Origin: an uncultured Ruminococcus sp.
Lineage (GTDB): Bacteria > Bacillota > Clostridia > Oscillospirales > Ruminococcaceae
Direction: 5' to 3'
Assembly: GCF_947301925.1 (NCBI RefSeq)
Contig: NZ_CAMYUE010000001.1
Location: 248,001 to 312,000 of the forward strand
Length of the DNA: 64,000 nt
This document shows positions 27,890 to 36,905 of the stretch, in pieces. How positions within the stretch are numbered: the first letter of the stretch is position 1; each line of letters opens with the position of its first letter. The notes beneath the pieces are model-generated. The model searched no databases, was not told the DNA's origin, and saw only the letters and a program-made list of their open reading frames with translations. Position numbers and translations under genes: made by a program.

Positions 27890-28828
27890 ATGACCGTTAA
27901 TCCATTTGCTTTTTCTTTTGATAACAAGCGCTATCATACGCTGAATTATTACAATAAAACAAAATACGGCGAAAAGATACAGAAGGCTGTGCTGGACTGC
28001 GGATTCACCTGCCCTAATATTGACGGAACAAAAGGTACGGGCGGCTGTATATTCTGCGACGGAGGAAGCGGTTACTTTTCACACTCCTGCATTGACATAA
28101 GCGGACAGCTTGAGCTTGAGAGAAAGCGGATAATCTCCAAATATGGCGAAGGTACTCGTTTTGTTGCATATTTCCAGGCTAATACAAACACCTACGCTTC
28201 TGTTGATGTACTAAGAAGATATTATGAAGCAGTTCTGACTTTTCCCGATGTATGCGGTATTTCTATAGGTACAAGAGCTGATTGCCTTTCCGATGATGTA
28301 ATGAATCTTCTTTGCGATATTAACAGCAGAACCGATCTCACAGTTGAGCTCGGGATGCAGACCTGCCACGATGAGACAATAAAGCTTATCAACAGATGCT
28401 GCTCACACAGAGAATTTGTTGATGGCTACAGCAAGCTGAAAAGTGCGGGTATAAGGACCTGTCTCCATCTCATAAACGGTCTGCCGTATGAAACTGCGGA
28501 TATGATGCTTGAAACTGCAAGGTGCACAGCAGATCTGTGTCCTGATGCAGTAAAGATCCAGATGCTTCACGTTATAAAAGGGACAGAACTTGAAAAAATG
28601 TTCTTATCTGATGCTTTTAAGCTTCCTGAACGCGATGAATATATTGATATTACGGTAAAGCAGCTTGAACTGCTGCCTCCGCAGACGGTTATCGAGCGTA
28701 TCACAGGTGACGGAGACAGATCAAAGCTCATAGCGCCGCTGTGGACGGCGGATAAAATTTCTGTTCTCGGCGGCATAGATAAAAGACTTGCCGAGCTTGA
28801 TACATGGCAAGGGCGGTTATATAAATAG
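27890..28828 (+). CDS. YhcC-family radical SAM protein (TIGR01212 type)
   Basis: The 312-residue radical SAM enzyme belongs to the group of E. coli YhcC. The cluster-binding cysteines have the family's long spacing: Cys41, Cys53 and Cys56 in TCPNIDGTKGTGGCIFC. Conserved segments include YFQANTNTYA, ISIGTRADCL, ELGMQT and the end motif KIQMLHVIKGT. AAGGAG precedes the ATG. The gene stands alone; its reaction is not established for the family. Confidence 0.9.
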   Translation: MTVNPFAFSFDNKRYHTLNYYNKTKYGEKIQKAVLDCGFTCPNIDGTKGTGGCIFCDGGSGYFSHSCIDISGQLELERKRIISKYGEGTRFVAYFQANTNTYASVDVLRRYYEAVLTFPDVCGISIGTRADCLSDDVMNLLCDINSRTDLTVELGMQTCHDETIKLINRCCSHREFVDGYSKLKSAGIRTCLHLINGLPYETADMMLETARCTADLCPDAVKIQMLHVIKGTELEKMFLSDAFKLPERDEYIDITVKQLELLPPQTVIERITGDGDRSKLIAPLWTADKISVLGGIDKRLAELDTWQGRLYK

Positions 28829-28834
28829 AATATA

Positions 28835-28864
28835 ACGGGCAGAGATCATTCTCTGCCCGTTTTC
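28835..28864. terminator. Bidirectional terminator between the radical SAM gene and lysA
   Basis: ACGGGCAGAG (28835-28844) pairs perfectly with CTCTGCCCGT (28851-28860), with T-rich sequence on both strands outside the stem. Confidence 0.87.
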
Positions 28865-28867
28865 CCT

Positions 28868-30166
28868 TTATATATCGTTTCTTATGATATCATCAAGAGA
28901 CTCTCTCTTAACAGCTATCCTTGAAGCTCCGTTGTTGACAAACACAACAGCAGGCTTCTGAAGTCTGTTGTAATTCGAGGACATGGAGTAATTGTATGCT
29001 CCTGTAGCGCATACAGCAATGATATCGCCTGATTCTGCGTGCTGAAGCTTCATGTTCTCGCCTATAAGATCGCCGCTCTCACAGCATCTGCCGGCGATGG
29101 TGACCTTTTCTGTCTTGTCCTGATCTGCCTTGTTTGCAACGATCGCGTCATATTCCGAACCATAGAGGATATATCTCGGACTATCGGCCATACCGCCGTC
29201 AATAGATATATATGTTCTGATATTCGGTATTTCCTTGCGGGCGCCTACGGTATAAAGAGTAATTCCTGCCGAAGCTACGATTGAACGTCCGGGTTCAATG
29301 AACATTTTGGGAAGCTTTATACCAAGACGGCTGCATTCGCTCTTTACAACATCGGATACCTTTTCGAGATATGTCTCAAAAGGCGAAGGATCGTCCTTTT
29401 CGGTGTATCTGATACCGAAGCCGCCGCCAAGATTCAGCCCCTCGATCTCATATCCGAGCTTTTCCCTGATCTCGGAAATAAAGCCGAGCATGACTCTTGC
29501 TGCTTCTTCAAACGGTGCTATATCGAATATCTGTGAACCGATATGACAATGCAGGCCGTAGAGATTTACGTTCTCGCAGCTGACAGCTTCCTTTACAGCT
29601 TCAAAAGCCTCTCCTGTTTCGAGCGCAAAGCCGAATTTACTGTCTATCTGACCTGTTTTTACAAAATCATGTGTATGAGCATCGATACCGGGTTTGATAC
29701 GGAACATTATGTTCGGACGAACGCCGCTGTCCCCTGCTATCTTTTCGAGTCTTTGAAGCTCGCTTATATTATCGACGATTATATGTCCGACACCGTGCTC
29801 AACAGCAAATCTCAGTTCTTCGTCGGTCTTGTTATTGCCGTGAAAACCGACTTTCTCCATCGGAAATCCCGCCTTGAAAGCTGTATAGAGCTCTCCGATC
29901 GAAACAGCGTCGAGACCGTCGCCTTCATCGGCAACTATTCGGCACATCTCCATGCAGGAAAATGCCTTGCCTGCAAAGTGAACCTCGCCCTTTCCGTCGT
30001 AATACTTATTCATGCTGTCATGGAAACGGCGGAGATTATCTCGTATAAGCTGCTCGTCCATAACATAGAGCGGAGTGCCGTATTCTTTTGCAAGCTCCAC
30101 CGTATCAGCTCCGCCAATGGTAAGATGTCCTGCGGAGTTGACATCCAGATTTTCGGATACAAACAT
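28868..30166 (-). CDS. lysA: Diaminopimelate decarboxylase
   Basis: LysA removes CO2 from meso-diaminopimelate to give lysine. The 432-residue PLP enzyme has a fold III barrel with the PLP lysine Lys67 (HFAGKAFSC), the HCHIGSQ and GGGFGI phosphate-binding segments, and a C-terminal beta domain with CESGD. The ATG at 30166 is chosen because AAAGGA lies at a workable distance; an ATG nine bases upstream overlaps that site. It is the third gene of lon-engB-lysA, 24 bases after engB. Confidence 0.95.
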   Translation of the reverse strand: MFVSENLDVNSAGHLTIGGADTVELAKEYGTPLYVMDEQLIRDNLRRFHDSMNKYYDGKGEVHFAGKAFSCMEMCRIVADEGDGLDAVSIGELYTAFKAGFPMEKVGFHGNNKTDEELRFAVEHGVGHIIVDNISELQRLEKIAGDSGVRPNIMFRIKPGIDAHTHDFVKTGQIDSKFGFALETGEAFEAVKEAVSCENVNLYGLHCHIGSQIFDIAPFEEAARVMLGFISEIREKLGYEIEGLNLGGGFGIRYTEKDDPSPFETYLEKVSDVVKSECSRLGIKLPKMFIEPGRSIVASAGITLYTVGARKEIPNIRTYISIDGGMADSPRYILYGSEYDAIVANKADQDKTEKVTIAGRCCESGDLIGENMKLQHAESGDIIAVCATGAYNYSMSSNYNRLQKPAVVFVNNGASRIAVKRESLDDIIRNDI

Positions 30167-30190
30167 TTTTAACATCCTTTCGGGTATAAT

Positions 30191-30799
30191 TTATTCGTCA
30201 GCAACGTCATTGTCGTCTGCTATCTCTTCAACGATCTGTCTGAGTTCTTCAACTCCCTCGAATGTCTGGGAAGAAAAAGGAATGGAATGGATATCTTCAA
30301 AGCAAGGTATCTCGTCCTTGAACGCTTCGAGACGTTTTTCACGTTCTGTTTTGTTGAGTTTATCGGCTTTTGTAAGCACAAGAACAAAAGGCATTTCGGT
30401 ATCGATAAGATAGTTTATCATCTGCACATCGTCTTTTGTAGGCGCGTGACGCATATCCACAAGCATGAACACAAGGCGGATATCCCTGTCGGAGCCGAGA
30501 TAGCCCTCGATAAGTCCCGACCAGCGTTCTTTTTCTGATTTTGCCACCTTTGCGTAGCCGTATCCGGGAAGATCAACGAAATATATGTTTTCCAGCCCGT
30601 AGAAATTTATAGTTGCCGTTTTTCCCGGCACAGAGCTTACTCTCGCAAGATTCTTGCGGTTGAATAGCTTATTGATAAGTGTCGATTTGCCGACATTTGA
30701 ATGTCCCGCAAAGGCTATCTCCATCCTTTCGGGCGGAGGCAGCTGGGAAAATTTGCCGTATGCGGCGGTAAACTCCGCTTTGTTATAATTAAGCTTCAC
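30191..30799 (-). CDS. engB: Ribosome-assembly GTPase EngB (YsxC/YihA)
   Basis: EngB is an essential GTPase for late large-subunit assembly. Its 202 residues hold G1 GHSNVGKS (32-39), G3 DLPGYGYA and G4 TKAD, with the circular core typical of TRAFAC GTPases. It starts with GTG behind AAGGAGG. It follows lon by 21 bases, the same pairing as lonA-ysxC in Bacillus. Confidence 0.96.
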   Translation of the reverse strand: MKLNYNKAEFTAAYGKFSQLPPPERMEIAFAGHSNVGKSTLINKLFNRKNLARVSSVPGKTATINFYGLENIYFVDLPGYGYAKVAKSEKERWSGLIEGYLGSDRDIRLVFMLVDMRHAPTKDDVQMINYLIDTEMPFVLVLTKADKLNKTEREKRLEAFKDEIPCFEDIHSIPFSSQTFEGVEELRQIVEEIADDNDVADE

Positions 30800-30820
30800 G
30801 GCGTTACCTCCTTATATGAT

Positions 30821-33163
30821 TTATTTTATGAGAGCAGTATCGAGGACGTCCTTGAGCTCCTCTGCATATACGAAGTTTATTGCGTTCTTTACGGTGTCAT
30901 CAACTTCTTCAAGATCAGGTTTATTGGCAACAGGGATTATCACTGTCTTGATCCCTGACTTGTAAGCAGCCATAGTCTTCTCACGAAGGCCGCCTATAGG
31001 CAGTACCTTTCCGTGAAGTGTGACTTCGCCTGTCATCGCAACATCTGATCTTACTTTCAGTCCCGAAAGAGCCGATACAAGCGCTGTTGTCATGGTAACG
31101 CCCGCTGAAGGACCGTCCTTTGGCACAGCACCCTCAGGAGCATGGATATGAAGATCGTCGTTCTTGTAGAAATCGGGGTCGATACCGTATTTTTCGGCGA
31201 TATTGCGAACATAGCTGACAGCTATCTTCGAGCTTTCCTTCATGACCTCGCCAAGGGATCCTGTGAGTTCGATCTTTCCGGTTCCCTTCATGGTTATGAC
31301 TTCGATCGGCATAAGTACACCGCCCACAGAAGTCCACGCAAGGCCGTTTACAACGCCGACCTGATCGTTCTTGGATGAAAGATCACCGAGATATTTTCTT
31401 ATACCCAGATATGAGTTGAGATCCTTCGCCTTTATGGTGACCCGCTTTACTTCTGCTGCCGCTATCTTCTTGGCAGTCTTTCTGCAAAGCGAAGCGATAC
31501 ACCTTTCGAGGGAACGGACACCGGCTTCTTTGGTGTAATACTGTATTAGCTCGTTTATAGCGTCATCTGTTATCCTGAGCTGTGAAGCCTTCAGTCCGTG
31601 CTCCTTCAGCTGCTTCGGAACAAGATGCTCCTTGGCAATGTGGAACTTTTCCTCGGCTGTATAGCTCGGAAGCTCTATGACCTCCATTCTGTCCAGCAAA
31701 GGAGCAGGTATAGCGCTGACATTGTTGGCTGTTGTGATGAAAACAGCCTTGCTGAGATCAAACGGCACTTCTATGAAATGGTCGCGGAAAGCGTTGTTCT
31801 GCTCAGCGTCGAGGACTTCAAGCATTGCTGATGAAGGGTCGCCCTTTATATCACTGCAAAGCTTATCTATCTCATCAAAAAGTATGAGCGGATTTGCCGA
31901 GCCTGCCTGCGTCAGAGCAGTTATAATACGTCCGGGCATAGCGCCTACATATGTTTTTCTGTGGCCTCTGATATCGGCTTCGTCACGGACACCGCCGAGA
32001 GATACTCTCGCATATTTCCTGCCCATAGCCTTGGCTATGGATTTTGCTATCGAGGTCTTTCCTATGCCAGGAGGGCCTGCAAGACAGATTATCTGTCCTT
32101 TTATCTCGGGATTGAGCATATGGACGGCAAGGAACTCAAGAATACGTTCCTTGACTTTTTTCAGGCCGTAATGATCCTTTTCGAGGACAGCTTCCGCCTT
32201 TTCCATAGAGAGCTTCGCCTTTGTGTACTTTCCCCACGGAAGATCAAGCACAGTATCGAGGTAATTCTTTATTACAAATGCTTCCTGAGATGAGGGCGGC
32301 AGCTTTGTAAGCTTATCCGCTTCTTTAAGAAGCTTTTCCTTGCTTTTTTCATCGAGCTTCAGCTCCATGATATCGTTTATATACCCGAAGGCCTCTTCAC
32401 CCTCGTCTTCGCCCAGCTGTTCCTGTATCACTCTCAGCTGCTCGCGGAGATAAAACTCACGCTGTCCCTTGTCAATACTGTTTTTTGTCTGCTCGTTGAT
32501 AAGATTCTCAAGCTCGAGAATCTCCACTTCGGACGTAAGACAGGCAAAAAGCACGGATAGCTTATTGACTACGTTGGTCTCCTCAAGCAGAGTCTGCTTA
32601 TCTCTGTAATTGAGATTGCAGTTGAAAGTAACGGCCTCAAAAAGCTTTACAGGAGAATCCTGTGTCATGATAGAGGTCAGAAGCTCCTTTGGCATTCTCG
32701 GGAAGAATGAAGCATATCTTTCAAAAACGTCCTTCACAGAACGCATGAGAGCCTCTGCTTCCACTTCATCGAACTTTACTCTCGAATATGTAGGCGTTCT
32801 CTTGACCTCAGCCTTGAGGACCTCTCCGTCATCTATAAGACGGATAAGATTTGCTTTGTATACACCCTCGACGAGAACCTTCATGACATTATCAGGCAGC
32901 TTGAGCACCTGTTTTATTTCTGCAACGACTCCCACCTTATAAAGATCCGAAGCCTTGGGTTTTTCTACATACGCCTCGTGCTGAGTTACAAGAAAAAGCT
33001 TTCCGCCTTCCTTGAGTGCTCTTTCGACCGCAGACATAGACTTGCTTCTCGATACATCGAAGTGCATAACCATTTTCGGAAAAGCTACAAGACCTCGCAT
33101 AGCCACTGTATAGAGGATATTGGCCTCCTCGATATTCTTATCGCTCTTTATTGTCTGTTCCAT
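30821..33163 (-). CDS. lon: ATP-dependent protease Lon (LonA)
   Basis: Lon degrades misfolded and regulatory proteins. The 780-residue protein has an N-terminal substrate-binding domain (1-210), coiled linker, AAA+ module with Walker A GPPGIGKT (363-370), and a C-terminal Ser-Lys protease domain with Ser686 (KDGPSAG) and Lys729. The ribosome binding site is weak (GCGGTGAT). It heads lon-engB-lysA. Confidence 0.97.
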   Translation of the reverse strand: MEQTIKSDKNIEEANILYTVAMRGLVAFPKMVMHFDVSRSKSMSAVERALKEGGKLFLVTQHEAYVEKPKASDLYKVGVVAEIKQVLKLPDNVMKVLVEGVYKANLIRLIDDGEVLKAEVKRTPTYSRVKFDEVEAEALMRSVKDVFERYASFFPRMPKELLTSIMTQDSPVKLFEAVTFNCNLNYRDKQTLLEETNVVNKLSVLFACLTSEVEILELENLINEQTKNSIDKGQREFYLREQLRVIQEQLGEDEGEEAFGYINDIMELKLDEKSKEKLLKEADKLTKLPPSSQEAFVIKNYLDTVLDLPWGKYTKAKLSMEKAEAVLEKDHYGLKKVKERILEFLAVHMLNPEIKGQIICLAGPPGIGKTSIAKSIAKAMGRKYARVSLGGVRDEADIRGHRKTYVGAMPGRIITALTQAGSANPLILFDEIDKLCSDIKGDPSSAMLEVLDAEQNNAFRDHFIEVPFDLSKAVFITTANNVSAIPAPLLDRMEVIELPSYTAEEKFHIAKEHLVPKQLKEHGLKASQLRITDDAINELIQYYTKEAGVRSLERCIASLCRKTAKKIAAAEVKRVTIKAKDLNSYLGIRKYLGDLSSKNDQVGVVNGLAWTSVGGVLMPIEVITMKGTGKIELTGSLGEVMKESSKIAVSYVRNIAEKYGIDPDFYKNDDLHIHAPEGAVPKDGPSAGVTMTTALVSALSGLKVRSDVAMTGEVTLHGKVLPIGGLREKTMAAYKSGIKTVIIPVANKPDLEEVDDTVKNAINFVYAEELKDVLDTALIK

Positions 33164-33204
33164 AAAATCACCGCATTTCCATTGCTAACATATTTATCCT
33201 TTTG

Positions 33205-33219
33205 ACCGACCATATCGGT
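33205..33219 (-). promoter_or_regulatory. Inverted repeat at the 5' end of the lon mRNA
   Basis: ACCGA and TCGGT flank five bases. With transcription starting near 33221 this is a 5'-terminal stem-loop or an operator. A single GGTCAAA overlaps it; a tandem CtsR site is not present. Confidence 0.45.
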
Positions 33220-33227
33220 TTCATATT

Positions 33228-33256
33228 ATTATACTATAAAAGCAAAAAAAATTCAA
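33228..33256 (-). promoter_or_regulatory. Promoter of lon-engB-lysA
   Basis: Read on the minus strand: TTGAAT (33251-33256) and TATAAT (33228-33233), 17 bp apart. Confidence 0.8.
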
Positions 33257-33423
33257 CCCCTCGTCCGTAAATATGCACAACTAATTCGTTTATACGTTCT
33301 GTAATAACCTCGTCCAAAAAAGGTATATATAGTATACAATAATACAAAAAGGTTATTTTCTATACAGAAATTTGCGGTCAGATGGGCTGAATCCCCATTT
33401 TTTGCGAACTTTACGAAATAATA
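33257..33423. other. AT-rich intergenic region between lon and the TrpR-like gene
   Basis: No gene is supported in the gap from 33164 to 33610. It holds the lon promoter, two plus-strand promoter candidates and, at 33303-33357, a wide inverted repeat (AATAACC/GGTTATT) enclosing a second one (GTATA/TATAC). The minus-strand open frame here is low-complexity and has no ribosome binding site. Confidence 0.5.
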
Positions 33424-33452
33424 TTTACATTTTGTTGAGAATATGATATCAT
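33424..33452 (+). promoter_or_regulatory. Distal promoter candidate upstream of the TrpR-like gene
   Basis: TTTACA (33424-33429) and TATCAT (33447-33452), 17 bp apart, with an extended TGA. Confidence 0.55.
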
Positions 33453-33531
33453 ATACACAAAGGTGTGCGCTTTTGAGACTGTGACTTTTGGCATATTGCT
33501 GTAAAGAATTTCCTTTTGTTTCAAAAAAGGC

Positions 33532-33560
33532 TTTACTTTTACGGAATAATGTGCTAAAAT
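33532..33560 (+). promoter_or_regulatory. Proximal promoter of the TrpR-like gene
   Basis: TTTACT (33532-33537) and TAAAAT (33555-33560), 17 bp apart. Confidence 0.65.
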
Positions 33561-33610
33561 GTAAAGCAGGGAATTGTTGCAACGCCTTTATGGCAGATTG
33601 GAGAATTAAT

Positions 33611-33913
33611 ATGATCGACAAAATCAAATCTGAAAGCATGGATCTGCTCTTTGAAGCAATTCTTACCCTCGACTCTGTCGACGACTGTTACAAATTTTTT
33701 GACGACCTGTGTACAAGTATAGAACTCAAGGCGTTTGCTCAGCGCCTTCATGTTGCTAAGCTTCTCGACGAGCACAGAGTATATAACAGCATCGTCACCG
33801 AAACTGGGGCAAGCACTGCTACAATAAGCAGAGTCAACCGTTCACTGAAGGACGGAAATGACGGCTACAATATTGTTTTTGACAGACTGAAAAAGAAGGA
33901 TCTGCTTAAGTAA
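33611..33913 (+). CDS. YerC/YecD-family TrpR-like DNA-binding protein
   Basis: The 100-residue all-helical protein resembles the Trp repressor superfamily. It has the helix-turn-helix region around QRLHVAKLLDEHRVYNSI followed by TGASTATISRVNRSL, which would be the recognition helix. TGGAGA lies six bases before the ATG at 33611; the frame is open upstream but unsupported. It ends 74 bases before the cellulase gene, with no terminator or clear promoter in between, so both may be on one transcript. The YerC group has no agreed target. Confidence 0.87.
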   Translation: MIDKIKSESMDLLFEAILTLDSVDDCYKFFDDLCTSIELKAFAQRLHVAKLLDEHRVYNSIVTETGASTATISRVNRSLKDGNDGYNIVFDRLKKKDLLK

Positions 33914-33923
33914 ATGGCTATAT

Positions 33924-33953
33924 TGGAACATCTCCGAGGCGGGAGATGCTCCA
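33924..33953 (+). promoter_or_regulatory. Stem-loop in front of the cellulase gene
   Basis: TGGAACATCTCC (33924-33935) and GGAGATGCTCCA (33942-33953) pair except at one position around a 6-base loop. No T run follows, so it is a processing, stability or attenuation structure rather than a plain terminator. Confidence 0.55.
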
Positions 33954-33987
33954 AGAGATAGAAATTACACTTGAAAGGAAGATTTAA

Positions 33988-36867
33988 ATGAAAAAGGCGA
34001 AGATATTCAAAAAATCATTAGCCTGCCTTTCCGCAGCTGCTACCCTTTTGTCGTGCGGCATAATGACAAACGGTAATGCTGCTGTAATCACGGAGGGCAA
34101 AGAAAACAATTACGACAATTTTGCCGAAGCGCTTCAGCTTGCATTATGCTTCTATGATGCAAACAAGTGCGGTGACAAGGTATCCAATGACGGCTATTAT
34201 TCATGGCGTGCTAACTGTCACGTTATCGATGCTGAGATCCCGCTTCAGCCAATGACCCCTATGCCGACTGTCGGAAAGGGCAAGACTGACGATCAGCTCA
34301 AAACAGATCAGGGACTCGGTCAGGGCGATGAAGGAAAGGCTAAACCAAACCTTGGCGATGACGATCCCGATCTTTATGTAGGCGTAAATATGTCATCTTC
34401 TTTCATTGAAAAGAATAAGAAATATCTCGATCCCGACGGAAACGGTACTGTTGATCTTACTGGCGGCTGGCATGATGCCGGTGACCACGTTAAGTTCGGA
34501 CTCCCGGGAAGCTATTCTGCTTCAACTGTAGGTTGGGGTTATTATGAATTCCGTGATTCATATGAAGAACTCGGTCTCGATAAGCACGTTGAAGATGAGC
34601 TTCGCTGGATCAATGACTACTTCATGAAGGCAACTTTCCTTGACGATGACGGAAAGGTTGTTGCTTACTGCTATCAGGTCGGTGAAGGTAATAACGACCA
34701 TAACTACTGGTGTCCTCCCGAGCTTCAGCAGGATAACACAATGGTTGCTTCATCTTCATGTGCGGTTAAGCGTCCTGCTTACTTTGCTACAACAGAAATG
34801 CCTGCTTCCGATCAGTGTGCAGGTGCTGCCGCTTCACTGGCTATCAACTACCTCAACTTCAAGGACACAGCTCCTGAGTATGCTGAGGAGTGTCTCAAGT
34901 ACGCAAAGGCTCTTTATGATTTTGCAGTAGAAACTCACATTGAGGAATGGAAGCCCGGTATGGTACCAAGCAACTCAAGCCTTGGCTATGACGGCGGCTT
35001 CTATACATCAAGCTATGACTACGACGAGCTTGCTTGGGCTGCTGTATGGCTTTACTACTGTACAGAAAACTATGATTATATAGATGATATTATCGCAGTT
35101 GATACTTCTAAGCCGATTTCTGACAGTGGTTCATATGATGAACAGGCTCAAACCGGTCAGCAGCCTTCTTACGCTTATACAGGCTATATGAAGCGTATCA
35201 TTACTGATACAGGTAACTGCTGGCAGAATATCTGGGTTCACTGCTGGGATACAGTATGGGGCGGCGTTTTCGCTAAGCTCGCACCTATAACAAATACAGC
35301 GCGTGACTGGTACATCTTCCGTTATAACCTTGAGTTCTGGTCAGGCTGCTCAAAGACAACAGATTGCTCAGCATGGGGCTATGAGCCTGTACACGGTCAT
35401 AAGTATTTCGGCAGAGACGATTATCTCTGGAATATGCCGATGACTTGTGATCAGATTTCTGATCTTCCTGACAGCGAAACAAGCGGCGACTTCATTGCTA
35501 AGTCTCCTAACGGCTGGGCAGTTGTTTCAGGTTACGGTTCGGCTCGTTATAATACAGCTGCCGGTCTGTGTGCTTGCGTATATGCAAAGACAACAGGCGA
35601 TGAAACGTTCCTCCCCTGGGCAAAGGCTCAGATGGAATACATCCTCGGAAAGAACCCCATGGGCTATGCTTACGAAGTAGGTTATGAATACAACTTTGCT
35701 TCACATCCGCATCACCGTTCATCACACTGCTCGGCTACACAGAGCATGGATGATCCTATAGTACAGGTACATACCCTCTGGGGTGCTCTCGTAGGCGGTC
35801 CTGACCTTAAGGACGTTCACGTTGACAAGACAAGTGACTATATCTACAACGAGGTTACTGACGACTATAACGCAGGCTTCTGCGGTGACCTTGCCGGACT
35901 TTACCACTACTATGGTACAAAGGGCAAGGAAAATGAAAAAGATAACTACATTATCGAAGACTTCAATATGTCTGAGAATGCGATCGGCTACGATCAGGTA
36001 GACGAGGACGGCAATCCGCTTCCTGTAGGATACTTTGTATCAGGCGGTAAAGCACAGGAAAAGAAAGACGGTATCCAGCTCAAACTCGTTCTTCATAACA
36101 GAACAACAAATCCTCCGAGATTTGAGTGTGATGTTAAGGCAAGATACTACTTCAACATCCAGGAGCTCATCGATCAGGGCTACGGAATCGATTACATCAC
36201 CGCTCGTATCGACTACGATCAGGAGGCAGGCTACACAAACAACAAGTCACATGCAACTCTTTCTGATCCTGTAAAGTACGACGACAAGGGTACTTACTAT
36301 GTTGACGTAACATGGAAGGATTGTAAATTCTACGGCAGCCGTGTATATCAGTTCGCTCTTACAACAAAGATGGATCCTGAAACAAACATCTATCCTGAGT
36401 GGGATTCTTCAAACGACTACAGCTATCCTGACCTCATAAGCTTCGAAGAGGTGAACGCAGCTTCAGCTATCACAGATAAGGTTACACTTTATGCTGATGA
36501 TAAGCTTATCTGGGGCGTAGAGCCTGACGGAACAAAGCCCGAGGATACATCATCAATAGCTGAGCCCGGAGCAACTGTTCCAACTAATCCTTCAAATCCC
36601 GGCGGACCCGGTTCTTATGATTTACTGTACGGTGATACAAACTGTGACTCAAAGGTTGAGCTTGCTGACGCCATCCTAATAATGCAGTCCCTTGCAAATC
36701 CAAACAAGTATGGCTTAACCGGCTCTTACTCCAAGCACATTACAGAAAAGGGACGTATTAACGGTGACTGTGATCTTACACAGGAAGGTCTGACAAGTAA
36801 TGATGCGCTTGCAATTCAGAAATCTCTTCTCAATCTCGTAACATTACCTATAAAACCTGCAAAATAA
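33988..36867 (+). CDS. Cellulosomal GH9 endoglucanase (GH9-CBM3c-like-dockerin)
   Basis: This 959-residue secreted cellulase has a signal peptide (1-31, with a possible lipobox LLSC at 20-23). The GH9 domain shows NYDNFAEALQ, WHDAGDHVKFGLP (161-173; Asp163/Asp166 hold the catalytic base), the HPHHRSSH signature, and NEVTDDYNAGF with the acid Glu. A CBM3c-like module follows (IQLKLVLHNRT to WDSSNDYS), then a Pro/Thr linker, then a type I-like dockerin (about 876-959) with calcium loops GDTNCDSKVELAD and NGDCDLTQEG. About 70 residues (78-152) are inserted between YYSWRANC and the catalytic WHDAGD block. AAAGGAAG precedes the ATG. The gene probably attaches to a scaffoldin encoded elsewhere. Confidence 0.95.
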   Translation: MKKAKIFKKSLACLSAAATLLSCGIMTNGNAAVITEGKENNYDNFAEALQLALCFYDANKCGDKVSNDGYYSWRANCHVIDAEIPLQPMTPMPTVGKGKTDDQLKTDQGLGQGDEGKAKPNLGDDDPDLYVGVNMSSSFIEKNKKYLDPDGNGTVDLTGGWHDAGDHVKFGLPGSYSASTVGWGYYEFRDSYEELGLDKHVEDELRWINDYFMKATFLDDDGKVVAYCYQVGEGNNDHNYWCPPELQQDNTMVASSSCAVKRPAYFATTEMPASDQCAGAAASLAINYLNFKDTAPEYAEECLKYAKALYDFAVETHIEEWKPGMVPSNSSLGYDGGFYTSSYDYDELAWAAVWLYYCTENYDYIDDIIAVDTSKPISDSGSYDEQAQTGQQPSYAYTGYMKRIITDTGNCWQNIWVHCWDTVWGGVFAKLAPITNTARDWYIFRYNLEFWSGCSKTTDCSAWGYEPVHGHKYFGRDDYLWNMPMTCDQISDLPDSETSGDFIAKSPNGWAVVSGYGSARYNTAAGLCACVYAKTTGDETFLPWAKAQMEYILGKNPMGYAYEVGYEYNFASHPHHRSSHCSATQSMDDPIVQVHTLWGALVGGPDLKDVHVDKTSDYIYNEVTDDYNAGFCGDLAGLYHYYGTKGKENEKDNYIIEDFNMSENAIGYDQVDEDGNPLPVGYFVSGGKAQEKKDGIQLKLVLHNRTTNPPRFECDVKARYYFNIQELIDQGYGIDYITARIDYDQEAGYTNNKSHATLSDPVKYDDKGTYYVDVTWKDCKFYGSRVYQFALTTKMDPETNIYPEWDSSNDYSYPDLISFEEVNAASAITDKVTLYADDKLIWGVEPDGTKPEDTSSIAEPGATVPTNPSNPGGPGSYDLLYGDTNCDSKVELADAILIMQSLANPNKYGLTGSYSKHITEKGRINGDCDLTQEGLTSNDALAIQKSLLNLVTLPIKPAK

Positions 36868-36872
36868 AAAAT

Positions 36873-36905
36873 AACGGAGGACTTATAAAGTCCTCCGTTT
36901 TCTTT
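36873..36905. terminator. Bidirectional terminator between the cellulase and PPi-PFK genes
   Basis: AACGGAGGACTT (36873-36884) pairs with AAGTCCTCCGTT (36888-36899); a T-rich tail lies on both strands. Confidence 0.9.

Noticed and set aside
33195..33225. CtsR heat-shock operator at lon
   Set aside because: Only one GGTCAAA-like half is present; the required tandem repeat is missing.
33253..33639. A 128-residue minus-strand open frame upstream of lon
   Set aside because: It is AT-rich with Phe/Lys/Leu-biased composition and no ribosome binding site, and it overlaps promoter elements and the start of the TrpR-like gene.
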